The position numbers and the translations under genes are program-made. From CAYJGJ01 sp964367585 (GTDB lineage: Bacteria; Bacillota; Clostridia; Peptostreptococcales; Anaerovoracaceae): DNA of 64,000 bases. Of this stretch, positions 51,977 through 59,706 are shown in pieces. Location of the stretch: the NCBI GenBank assembly GCA_964367585.1, contig CAYIYH010000001.1, forward strand, positions 248,001 to 312,000, given 5' to 3'. Position 1 is the first letter of the stretch; every line of letters starts with the position of its first letter. The notes under the pieces are model-generated. The model did not search any database and was not told the origin of the DNA. It saw nothing but the letters and a program-made list of their open reading frames with translations.

Positions 51977-53341
51977 CTATAATAAGTTTTTTACAACCTG
52001 CATCATTATTGCACATTCCATTCTTTTTTTAAATAATTTGCATCCGTATTCATAGACACCGTTCACGTCACCTGTTTCCATATAACCATTGGCAGGACAC
52101 CCTCCCGAACAGTAAAAATTAGCCCAACACTCTTTACATTTTTCCTTAGTATAAAGATTGCTATGTTTAAAGCTATCTTGAATCTCCGGCTTTGTTATAC
52201 CTTCCCAAATATTACCTAGTGAAAGCTCCTCGTATCCGACAAACTGATGGCAAGGAAAAAGTTTCCCCATCGGTGTTACGGCTAAATATTCTGTTCCGAC
52301 CCCACATCCGGCTACCCTCTTATGAATGCAAGGGCCATTTTGCAAGTCGACTGTGTAGTGATAAAAATTAAATGGATTGCCTTCTGCATCTCGTTTGAGC
52401 ATCTCGATTGCGAGTTTTTCATACTGTTCGAAAAGGATTGGCACATCTTCCTCTGTTAAAGATGTGGATTCTTCTCTTGAACACACTACAGGCTCCATGC
52501 TTAGCTCTGTAAATCCCAACTCCGCCATATGGATAATGTCTTCTGTAAAATCCAAATTGTTATGTGTAAATGTTCCTCTAATATAATAGTTTTTACCACT
52601 CCTGGATTCTATTAACTTCTTGAATTTTGGAACCACGGTATCATAACTTCCTTTTCCTGCCGCATTCAATCTAAACTTATCATGTGTTTCTTTTCGCCCG
52701 TCTAGTGACAAAACGACATTTGTCATTTCTTTGTTTGAGAATTCAATGACTTCATCGTCTATCAATACTCCGTTCGTCGTAAGGGTAAATCGAAATACCT
52801 TGTTGTGCTTCTTTTCGAGTTCCCTTCCATATTCGACAAGATCTTTTACTACTTGCCAATTCATCAGAGGCTCGCCCCCAAAAAAGTCGACTTCCAAATT
52901 AACCCTATCGCCCGAGTTTTTTATCAAAAAATCCAATGCTTCTTTTCCAACTTCATAGGTCATCAGGGCTTCTTTGCCCGTATATCTTCCCTGCGCCGCA
53001 AAGCAATAACTGCAAGTGAGATTACACGTATGCGCCACATGGAGACAAAGTGCTTTGATTATAATTCCTTCTGACATCTGTCTGGCACCAATCTCATGGA
53101 AAGAATCTTCACTAAATAACTGTCCCTCTTCCTCCAGTGCCATTATTTCTTCGTAGCATTCATTTATGCTTGCTATTTCTTCATCACTGTATTTTTCTTG
53201 CATATAATTGATGACATCGTCTTTTGGCATTTTTTTTATGATCGAAATCATATCGTATACAAGATCGTCTACAGAATGAATCGCTCCACTGTTTGTATCA
53301 AGCACGATGTTTTGACCGTTTAATTTATATTGATGAACCAA
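51977..53341 (-). CDS. scfB: SCIFF peptide radical SAM maturase
   Basis: A 454-aa radical SAM/SPASM enzyme that forms thioether crosslinks in the SCIFF peptide. The N-terminal RiPP-recognition-like part (VHQYKLNGQNIVLDTNSGAI) precedes the SAM motif HTCNLTCSYCFA (CxxxCxxC). The SPASM cluster residues are in CGVGTEYLAVTPMGKLFPC and CKECWANFYCSGGCPANGY. The SCIFF precursor lies just upstream. This pair is close to universal in Clostridia. Confidence 0.95.
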   Translation of the reverse strand: MVHQYKLNGQNIVLDTNSGAIHSVDDLVYDMISIIKKMPKDDVINYMQEKYSDEEIASINECYEEIMALEEEGQLFSEDSFHEIGARQMSEGIIIKALCLHVAHTCNLTCSYCFAAQGRYTGKEALMTYEVGKEALDFLIKNSGDRVNLEVDFFGGEPLMNWQVVKDLVEYGRELEKKHNKVFRFTLTTNGVLIDDEVIEFSNKEMTNVVLSLDGRKETHDKFRLNAAGKGSYDTVVPKFKKLIESRSGKNYYIRGTFTHNNLDFTEDIIHMAELGFTELSMEPVVCSREESTSLTEEDVPILFEQYEKLAIEMLKRDAEGNPFNFYHYTVDLQNGPCIHKRVAGCGVGTEYLAVTPMGKLFPCHQFVGYEELSLGNIWEGITKPEIQDSFKHSNLYTKEKCKECWANFYCSGGCPANGYMETGDVNGVYEYGCKLFKKRMECAIMMQVVKNLL

Positions 53342-53374
53342 TATTTTCTCCTTCTCATTATTGTCTCTATATTT

Positions 53375-53401
53375 AAAAAGCCACCCTGATTTGTGGTGGC
53401 T
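53375..53401 (-). terminator. Terminator between the SCIFF peptide and its maturase
   Basis: AGCCACC / GGTGGCT followed by TTTTT on the minus strand. It would make the peptide transcript more abundant than that of the maturase. Confidence 0.75.
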
Positions 53402-53432
53402 CTTTTACCTTATTAAAAAATTATATTATCGC

Positions 53433-53573
53433 TTATTTCTTTTCACAAGGCTGGTTTGCAACACCACAAGATGTCTTGCATGCAGATTGGCAAGAAGTTT
53501 GACATTCGCCGCATCCACCTGTCTTTTCACTTGATTTAAGATTTAATGTTTTAATTGTTTTTATTCTTTTCAT
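53433..53573 (-). CDS. scfA: SCIFF ribosomal peptide precursor
   Basis: A 46-aa peptide that starts MKRIKTIKTLNLKSSEKTGG and then holds six cysteines (CGECQTSCQSACKTSC and a later C), the 'six cysteines in forty-five residues' pattern. A run of G before the ATG gives the ribosome-binding site. It is the substrate of the maturase downstream. It is too short to be found by length-based gene calling. Confidence 0.93.
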   Translation of the reverse strand: MKRIKTIKTLNLKSSEKTGGCGECQTSCQSACKTSCGVANQPCEKK

Positions 53574-53711
53574 ATTCCCCCCCCCTGTTATTTTTTATCT
53601 ACTAAACAAATATATCCTATACTCAACTACCTGTCAACCTGTCAAAAAAATTTTTACTTGTAAAATTTCCCCATTTTATTTTCACAGCTCCGCATTTATT
53701 CCCTCTACATA

Positions 53712-53740
53712 TTGACATATATTAAATAAAGAACTATAAT
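53712..53740 (+). promoter_or_regulatory. Consensus sigma-70 promoter of the pilus-like operon
   Basis: TTGACA, 17 bases, TATAAT, an exact consensus match. Start of transcription near 53747. Confidence 0.85.
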
Positions 53741-53759
53741 ATTTAAGTTAAATCGAGAA

Positions 53760-53791
53760 TAAAAAATGAGCTATCATGCTCCATTTTTGAT
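53760..53791 (+). terminator. Attenuator-like hairpin in the pilus operon leader
   Basis: AAAAATGAGC / GCTCCATTTTT with a six-base loop, just after the start of transcription. The 3' arm supplies the T run, so a strong promoter is followed at once by a possible terminator. Confidence 0.45.
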
Positions 53792-53825
53792 GATTATAAG
53801 GTAACAATAGAGAGACCATATTTGT

Positions 53826-54776
53826 ATGAAAAAAATAACTATTTTTATTGCATATTTTATCATAATAATATCTGTCACATCTTGCTCTTCGATTGAAGGG
53901 GTTGATTCTGTCAACGATGTTTTGCAATCCGAAATCGTCCGAGAGCCAAACGAAGTGACAATGTTCTTGCCTTCCGCAAGTGGAAGCTCGGTATTTCAAA
54001 CTAGTCGTACATTAATCGACTACAGCAATTCGAGCAAAGGATATGTTATGGTTCAATATCTGGGAAGCAATACGGGAAAAATCAAATTCCGCGTAGAGAC
54101 ACCTATTGGAGAGACATACACTTATGATCTGCATGGGAAAAGTGGATATCAAACGATTCCTTTGTCCGAAGGAGACGGGTATTATACTTTCACGATGTAC
54201 GAGCAGGCTTCGGGAGATCAATACTACGTAGCAGACTCCTATGGCCTTTCGATTTATCTGGAAAGTGAATTTTCACCTTTTTTACATTCGAACCAATATG
54301 TAGACTTTACGTCTGAAAATAAGGCTATAATAGAAGCGGCCGACTATTACCAACATACAGTGACCGATATTGATTTTATTAAGGCTGTTTATTCATATAC
54401 GATGAATACTATCGCTTACGATGATGAGATGGCAGCTGCCGCAAACAGTGGCAACCTTTCTGGCTATCTGCCGGCACTCGACACTATCGTGGACTCGGGG
54501 AAAGGTATTTGCTTTGATTACGCGGCACTGATGACAGCCATGCTACGCTCACAAGGGGTTCCAACTAAAATGACATTTGGTTATGCCGGTGATGTGTATC
54601 ATGCTTGGATATCGGTTTATACAGAAGAAGCAGGTTGGCTTGATGATGTGATTCAATTTGATGGTGTAAGTTGGGCACTCGTAGATCCTACATTTAAGGA
54701 TAATCAAGGGGGAAGCAGTGCGGTATCGGAATTCATAGGAGATGGAGATAACTATGTCAAAAAATATGTCTATTGA
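53826..54776 (+). CDS. Transglutaminase-like domain lipoprotein
   Basis: A 316-aa secreted lipoprotein (lipobox VTSC, Cys near 20). The C-terminal half is a transglutaminase-like domain with Cys in GKGICFDYAALMTAML, His in YAGDVYHAWISVY and Asp in VSWALVDPTFKDN, so the catalytic triad is complete. The middle part (residues 40-150) looks like a beta-rich domain. It may act as a surface protease, peptidase or crosslinker. It overlaps the pilC-like gene by 23 bases, so it belongs to that operon. Confidence 0.82.
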   Translation: MKKITIFIAYFIIIISVTSCSSIEGVDSVNDVLQSEIVREPNEVTMFLPSASGSSVFQTSRTLIDYSNSSKGYVMVQYLGSNTGKIKFRVETPIGETYTYDLHGKSGYQTIPLSEGDGYYTFTMYEQASGDQYYVADSYGLSIYLESEFSPFLHSNQYVDFTSENKAIIEAADYYQHTVTDIDFIKAVYSYTMNTIAYDDEMAAAANSGNLSGYLPALDTIVDSGKGICFDYAALMTAMLRSQGVPTKMTFGYAGDVYHAWISVYTEEAGWLDDVIQFDGVSWALVDPTFKDNQGGSSAVSEFIGDGDNYVKKYVY

Positions 54777-55836
54777 CAAGGAAAAAAAATCAAACGCATC
54801 TAGGATGCTTACAAACTCGCAACTATCATTGTTTTGCGAAGAACTATCATTGATTGTAAAAGCCGGAATCACTGTCTCCGAAGGACTTTATATAATGAGA
54901 GAAGAAACCGAAGACAAATCAGACAAAGAGATGCTAAGCAACATGATTGATTCGGTCGAGTCAGGTTCACCACTGTCTGAAGCAATGGTAAAGACCAAAA
55001 TATTCCCTACTTACACTATAGATATGATAAAGATAGGTGAACTTTCGGGTAAATTAGAAGAAGTCGTAGGATCTTTGGCTCGTTATTATAAAAGAGAAAC
55101 TGAATTAATGCATACTATCAAACAAGCGGTATTTTACCCTGTGATTATGCTTATCATGATGCTCGCAGTAATAGGTGTACTTGTAATGCAAGTAATGCCT
55201 GTTTTCAATCAAGTATTTATGCAACTTGGTAGCGAATTGACAGGTGTCGCAGCTACAGTATTAAATGCTGCTGAATTTGCAAGAAATAACGGCATCTTCT
55301 TTATTGTTTTACTTGTTTTAATCGTTCTTCTTATAGCGTATTTAGGAGTAACTTCGAATGGCAAAGTTCAGTTTAAAAAATTCAAAGAGAGATCATTCAT
55401 AACTAAAAAAATAGTAGAAAAAATTGCTGTATCTAGATTTTCTAACGGAATGTCCCTTATGATTTCGAGCGGGTTAGATACTGACCAAAGTCTTGAAATG
55501 GCACAAAAGCTTGTAGAACACGAAAATCTTTCTGAAAGAATTACTACTTGTCGCGACAGTATCAACGAAGGAGAAGGCTTTGCAGTAGCTATCGCAAAAA
55601 GTAAAATTTTTGCAGGAATGTATGCAAGGATGCTTTCTATTGGAGTGAAGACGGGTTCTATCGACTCTGTAATGGAAAAAATATCCGATGAGTATGACAA
55701 AGAAGTCCAAAGCAGAATAAGCAGTATTATTGCCGTAATAGAGCCAGCACTAGTAGCTGTCTTATCGGTAGTTGTAGGTATAATTCTGCTTTCTATCATG
55801 TTGCCGCTTATGAGCATAATGTCGGCGATGGGTTAA
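54754..55836 (+). CDS. PilC/GspF-like inner-membrane platform protein
   Basis: A 360-aa protein with two T2SF domains. The first (LSLFCEELSLIVKAGITVSEGL) and second (VSRFSNGMSLMISSGLDTDQSLEMAQ) each have the typical helix bundle, with membrane segments near 140, 190 and at the C-terminus. It anchors type-IV-pilus-like fibres in the membrane. The start MSKNMSID has GGAG six bases before it. Confidence 0.88.
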   Translation: MSKNMSIDKEKKSNASRMLTNSQLSLFCEELSLIVKAGITVSEGLYIMREETEDKSDKEMLSNMIDSVESGSPLSEAMVKTKIFPTYTIDMIKIGELSGKLEEVVGSLARYYKRETELMHTIKQAVFYPVIMLIMMLAVIGVLVMQVMPVFNQVFMQLGSELTGVAATVLNAAEFARNNGIFFIVLLVLIVLLIAYLGVTSNGKVQFKKFKERSFITKKIVEKIAVSRFSNGMSLMISSGLDTDQSLEMAQKLVEHENLSERITTCRDSINEGEGFAVAIAKSKIFAGMYARMLSIGVKTGSIDSVMEKISDEYDKEVQSRISSIIAVIEPALVAVLSVVVGIILLSIMLPLMSIMSAMG

Positions 55837-55906
55837 GTACAAAATATTAGCATTTGATATTTATACTCAGCTGAGCATAGTGGCGACGATTAACTAATCA
55901 CTTTTT

Positions 55907-56257
55907 ATGGAGAAAAGTATGTACAATAATAGAAGTAGTAGTGAGAGATGGGCAGGAACAATAATTAAACAATTACTCTTTTTTGCTGTAATTATATTCT
56001 TCCTAATATATGCTTTTAGCTCTGTGGGCAATGTAAATGACGAACAAGAAATCGAAACACTCGAAAATGCAATAACGAGGAGTAGTATACACTGCTATGT
56101 TCTCGAAGGGGCTTATCCTCCCGATATCGAATACCTAGAAGACAGATATGGTCTTACTGTAGATAAAAATAGGTTTATCGTTCACTACGATATTTTCGCT
56201 AGTAATATTATGCCTGACATTACTATAATAAAAAAAGAGGATTTAACAGTCCAATAG
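55907..56257 (+). CDS. Single-pass membrane protein of the pilus-like operon
   Basis: A 116-aa protein: short N-terminal tail, one membrane helix (IKQLLFFAVIIFFLIYAF), then a soluble domain with a helix (EIETLENAITRSSIHCYVLEG) and YPPDIEYLEDRYG, a shape typical of a pilin-like or minor-pilin protein. No classical prepilin Glu is visible. Its function is not identified. Confidence 0.6.
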   Translation: MEKSMYNNRSSSERWAGTIIKQLLFFAVIIFFLIYAFSSVGNVNDEQEIETLENAITRSSIHCYVLEGAYPPDIEYLEDRYGLTVDKNRFIVHYDIFASNIMPDITIIKKEDLTVQ

Positions 56258-56276
56258 AAGTGAGAGAGAATTCATT

Positions 56277-56753
56277 ATGTTTTCATCAAAAAAAAACCGT
56301 GCAATAGACATATTTTTTATTTTAGCACTTTTTTGTGTGCTAACCGTTTCCTCTTTGCTTGTCGTAGTAATTGGGGCTAGAGTCTATGAAAATACGAACC
56401 AAAATATGGAAAGCTCTTTCACTAGCCGTATAGCAGTTTCTTTTTTGTCAAGGCGAATAAAAGAATATGACACTCAAGGTGCTGTACGATTCGATGAAAT
56501 TGACGGAGTAGAAGTAATTGTACTTGATTCTGATCCTTCCGATGAACAAATCTCATATCTTTACTTTTACAATGGTTACTTACAGGAACTATATACCTTA
56601 ACAAGCGTAGATGTCATATTAGATGCTGGGGACGAATTGATTCCACTAAAATCGATGAAAATAACAAAAAATCCAATTGGAACGATAGACTTCGAAGTAA
56701 TCGACCAAAGAGATACTGTCTCAAGAATTTCACTTAACTTAAGGAGCGAATAA
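56277..56753 (+). CDS. Membrane-anchored DUF4860-like protein
   Basis: A 158-aa protein with one membrane helix (FFILALFCVLTVSSLLVVVIGA) and a beta-rich external domain (TSRIAVSFLSRRIKEYD..., RFDEIDGVEVIVLD). The layout fits DUF4860, which occurs in pilus-like operons of Clostridia. It probably acts as a minor pilin. Confidence 0.65.
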   Translation: MFSSKKNRAIDIFFILALFCVLTVSSLLVVVIGARVYENTNQNMESSFTSRIAVSFLSRRIKEYDTQGAVRFDEIDGVEVIVLDSDPSDEQISYLYFYNGYLQELYTLTSVDVILDAGDELIPLKSMKITKNPIGTIDFEVIDQRDTVSRISLNLRSE

Positions 56754-56804
56754 TATTCAATAAAAAATGGCGAAAAGCCATCGGAAAATGAAGGTATAAT
56801 TTTT

Positions 56805-57230
56805 ATGAAAAGATCAAGAACCAGTATACTTCTTATAGAAATCATGATCGCTATTTTATTTCTTTCTATATCTATAGCGGTATGTGTACAACTGTTTGTT
56901 GCAGCCCATCTAAAGGGAGAAGAAAGCAACGATAGGAACACCGCTGTTTTTCAAGCGCAGACTATAGCAGATACTTTCAATGCCTTAGATGGAAATATAA
57001 ACGAATTAGCTGCAATTTTTGAGTTCCAAGAAGAATCTGATGACTATACAGCATACTATAATACAGACGGCGAGTTTACAAGTACAACAGAAAAATACTA
57101 CGTCGTAATAACTCCAAAAGAAGACGGTACAATAATATCACTTAATATGGATTTTTTCGTAACAGGAGAGGATATTCCTATTTATAACCTACATACTTCT
57201 ATGTTTATAGGGGGGCAATATCATGAGTAA
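56805..57230 (+). CDS. Pseudopilin-like protein
   Basis: A 141-aa protein with a type-IV-pilin-like N-terminus: short basic leader, then SILLIEIMIAILFLSISIAV. If cleavage is after Ser, Glu is at +5 as in pilins, with Ser in place of the usual Gly at -1. The C-terminal domain is small and beta-rich. It overlaps the next gene by 8 bases. Confidence 0.7.
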   Translation: MKRSRTSILLIEIMIAILFLSISIAVCVQLFVAAHLKGEESNDRNTAVFQAQTIADTFNALDGNINELAAIFEFQEESDDYTAYYNTDGEFTSTTEKYYVVITPKEDGTIISLNMDFFVTGEDIPIYNLHTSMFIGGQYHE

Positions 57231-57696
57231 GAATAACGTACAAGGTGGCATGCCTCTAGGAACTAGTCTGTTAATCGTCGTATTCATTATACTATGCCTG
57301 GTCACTTTTGCGACATTGTCATTTGTCTCTTCTAATGCGGACAACGAATTAAGCATCTCTACGGGGAGATATGTAAACGAGTATTATTATGCTGATGCAT
57401 TAGCACAAGAAGAACTTAAAAAAATTGACGATTCGATTTCTTCAATTATCCATAATTCGATTAACTCTACTACTTTTTATAATGAAGCAAAAACCGCATT
57501 GAGCTCCAATTATGTCATAAAGAGCGCTAGCGATATCGGATTAGGAGAAGGACTCATCATCGAATACCAAACCGATATAAACGATAATCAAAATCTTGTA
57601 AGTACAATACACCTAAAGGGATACTCCGTCGGAAAACTGGAATATGAAATAATCAGTTGGAAGACGGAAAACAAAGAAGCAAGTGATAATCAATAA
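57223..57696 (+). CDS. Minor-pilin-like membrane protein
   Basis: A 157-aa protein with one membrane helix (GTSLLIVVFIILCLVTFATLSFVSS) and a helical segment rich in Tyr and Ala (YVNEYYYADALAQEEL), as in PilX-type minor pilins. It follows the pseudopilin gene with an overlap. Confidence 0.65.
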   Translation: MSKNNVQGGMPLGTSLLIVVFIILCLVTFATLSFVSSNADNELSISTGRYVNEYYYADALAQEELKKIDDSISSIIHNSINSTTFYNEAKTALSSNYVIKSASDIGLGEGLIIEYQTDINDNQNLVSTIHLKGYSVGKLEYEIISWKTENKEASDNQ

Positions 57697-57805
57697 TTAA
57701 ACATGTAAGTAATAGTCAATAGATAAATGATTGCAAATTGCTATCAAATCGGAGCGATTGTTGCATGTAATAATACGATATAAAAATTATTTAAGAGGAT
57801 ATGTA

Positions 57806-58867
57806 ATGGGGTTTCAAGAAATTGCTTTAAAAGCTATAAGTGAGAGTGTTTCCGACATCTTTATTGTTGCAGGATTACCGATAACCGGTAAAGTCGGCGG
57901 AAAAACAAAAGCCTATTCGGAGGAAACTCTTTCGCCGGATGACACCAAACGATATATTGAAGAAATATATGAGTATGCAAATAATAGACCGCTGGACGAG
58001 TTGTCGACAAAGGGAGACGATGACTTTTCGTTTGCACTGAGAGGGGTTTCTAGGTTCCGTGTTAATGCGTACAAACAACGTGGTACACTGGCAGCAGTAA
58101 TAAGAATAGTTCGATTCGACCTGCCTTCACCCGATGAGCTTTCTATCCCACAATCTGTCCTTTCACTCGCAAAGAAAGACAAGGGATTAATATTAGTAAC
58201 TGGTGCCGCAGGAAGCGGTAAAAGTACTACATTAGCGTGCATGATAGACAAGATGAATTCCGAAAGACATGCACATATAATCACATTGGAGGATCCACTA
58301 GAGTTTCTACATTCGCATAAAACAAGTATTATTTCACAAAGAGAAGTCAATGTCGATACTGAGAACTTTGTGTCTGCATTGCGTTCCGCCCTTCGTCAAG
58401 CTCCCGATGTCATATTGATAGGAGAACTTCGAGACAGTGAGACAATGGAAATTGCAATGACCGCTGCGGAAACTGGACACCTCATCCTATCGAGCCTACA
58501 TACAATAGGCGCTGCCAACACTATCGATAGAATTGTAGATTCATTCCCGACGAATGGACAACGTCAAATATTACTTCAACTATCTATGGTATTGCAGGCA
58601 ATAGTTTCTCAACAATTAATTCCTTCTGTCGATGGAACACTCATACCGGTGTTTGAAGTTATGTTTTGTACTCCAGCAATAAGGAATATGATAAGAGAAG
58701 GTAAAGTTCACCAAATAGATAATATCATAGATACCTCTGACAAAAAAGAAGGTATGATAAGCATGGACAAAGCACTCATCGATTTATATAAGAGTGAGAG
58801 AATTACAAAACAAACTCTGGAACAGTATTGTATCAATTGGGAATCTGTCAATCGTCGAATAAACTAA
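57806..58867 (+). CDS. PilT-like secretion/retraction ATPase
   Basis: A 353-aa hexameric ATPase of the PilT class. It has Walker A VTGAAGSGKSTT, Asp box, Walker B VILIGELRDSETME and His box ETGHLILSSLHT. The start MGFQEIALKAI was chosen for AGAGG seven bases upstream. It is the only motor ATPase in the operon; no PilB-type extension ATPase is found here, so this protein may drive both movements or the partner is encoded elsewhere. Confidence 0.88.
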   Translation: MGFQEIALKAISESVSDIFIVAGLPITGKVGGKTKAYSEETLSPDDTKRYIEEIYEYANNRPLDELSTKGDDDFSFALRGVSRFRVNAYKQRGTLAAVIRIVRFDLPSPDELSIPQSVLSLAKKDKGLILVTGAAGSGKSTTLACMIDKMNSERHAHIITLEDPLEFLHSHKTSIISQREVNVDTENFVSALRSALRQAPDVILIGELRDSETMEIAMTAAETGHLILSSLHTIGAANTIDRIVDSFPTNGQRQILLQLSMVLQAIVSQQLIPSVDGTLIPVFEVMFCTPAIRNMIREGKVHQIDNIIDTSDKKEGMISMDKALIDLYKSERITKQTLEQYCINWESVNRRIN

Positions 58868-58882
58868 AGACATTTTACAACG

Positions 58883-58919
58883 AAAAAGCGGACTCCTAAC
58901 ATATAGGAGTCCGCTTTTT
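58883..58919 (+). terminator. Terminator of the pilus-like operon
   Basis: Perfect 16-base stem AAAAAGCGGACTCCTA / TAGGAGTCCGCTTTTT with a five-base loop. Confidence 0.9.
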
Positions 58920-58954
58920 GTGCAAGTATGTAAGTTCCGTAGTCTCGATTTAAA
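58920..58954. repeat. Dispersed 35-bp element, copy C
   Basis: Begins GTGCAAGTATGTAAGT and ends TAGTCTCGATTTAAA. It directly follows the terminator and precedes the LytTR regulator. Confidence 0.45.
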
Positions 58955-58981
58955 TAAATAGCATGGAGAAGTGTAAATATC

Positions 58982-59704
58982 ATGCCAGAAACATTAAGAA
59001 TTGCAGTATGCGATGATACTGCAAAAGAAAGAGAAAATCTTGCTGCTATACTTGCAGACACCAAAATTAAAAATGTAGCCTATTTTTTCGTATCCGGAGA
59101 AGAGTTCCTAAATTCGTATGAAGCAAATAAATATGACTTAATATTCATGGATATTTATATGGAACAACAAACCGGAGTGGATGTAGTAACAGAAATACGT
59201 AAAATTGAAGAAGATGTTCCAGTAGCTTTTGCTACTACGAGCAAGGAACATGCTCTAGACAGCTATAGATTAGACGTCATCAAATATCTTGAAAAACCAT
59301 TGCAAAAAAACTCTGTCGAGGCAGTGCTACGACTCGCAAAAGAAAAAAAGGAAAATGTCCCCAAACTAACAATACATGTCAACTCTAATACAATCAATAT
59401 TCCTTTTTTCGAAATTGTCTATCTAGAACAAATTGCTTCCAAGGTTTCTATACATAAAACAGATGGGACTACCATATATTTTAGGGCAAAGCTCACTAAC
59501 CTGATTGAGGATCTGGACGAAGATATCTTCTTTCCTTGCCACAAAAGTTACATCGTCAATTTTTCTCATGTAGTATCGCTCGATAAAGAGTTGCTTCTAT
59601 TTGAGATGAAGGGAGGCGGAAACGTCTACATTAGGAGAAATACCCTCTCGGCTGCTAGGAAGGCATATGAAAATTATCTTTTCAGTAAAGTAAGAGGAAT
59701 ATAA
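58982..59704 (+). CDS. LytTR-family response regulator
   Basis: A 240-aa regulator. The receiver domain has acidic residues in VCDDTAKE, phospho-Asp in LIFMDIYMEQQTG, a Thr in FATTSKEHAL and a Lys in IKYLEKPL. A LytTR DNA-binding domain follows (IPFFEIVYLEQIASKVSIHK, FFPCHKSYIVNF). GGAGAAG precedes the start. It forms a two-component pair with the kinase two bases downstream. Confidence 0.92.
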   Translation: MPETLRIAVCDDTAKERENLAAILADTKIKNVAYFFVSGEEFLNSYEANKYDLIFMDIYMEQQTGVDVVTEIRKIEEDVPVAFATTSKEHALDSYRLDVIKYLEKPLQKNSVEAVLRLAKEKKENVPKLTIHVNSNTINIPFFEIVYLEQIASKVSIHKTDGTTIYFRAKLTNLIEDLDEDIFFPCHKSYIVNFSHVVSLDKELLLFEMKGGGNVYIRRNTLSAARKAYENYLFSKVRGI

Positions 59705-59706
59705 TC

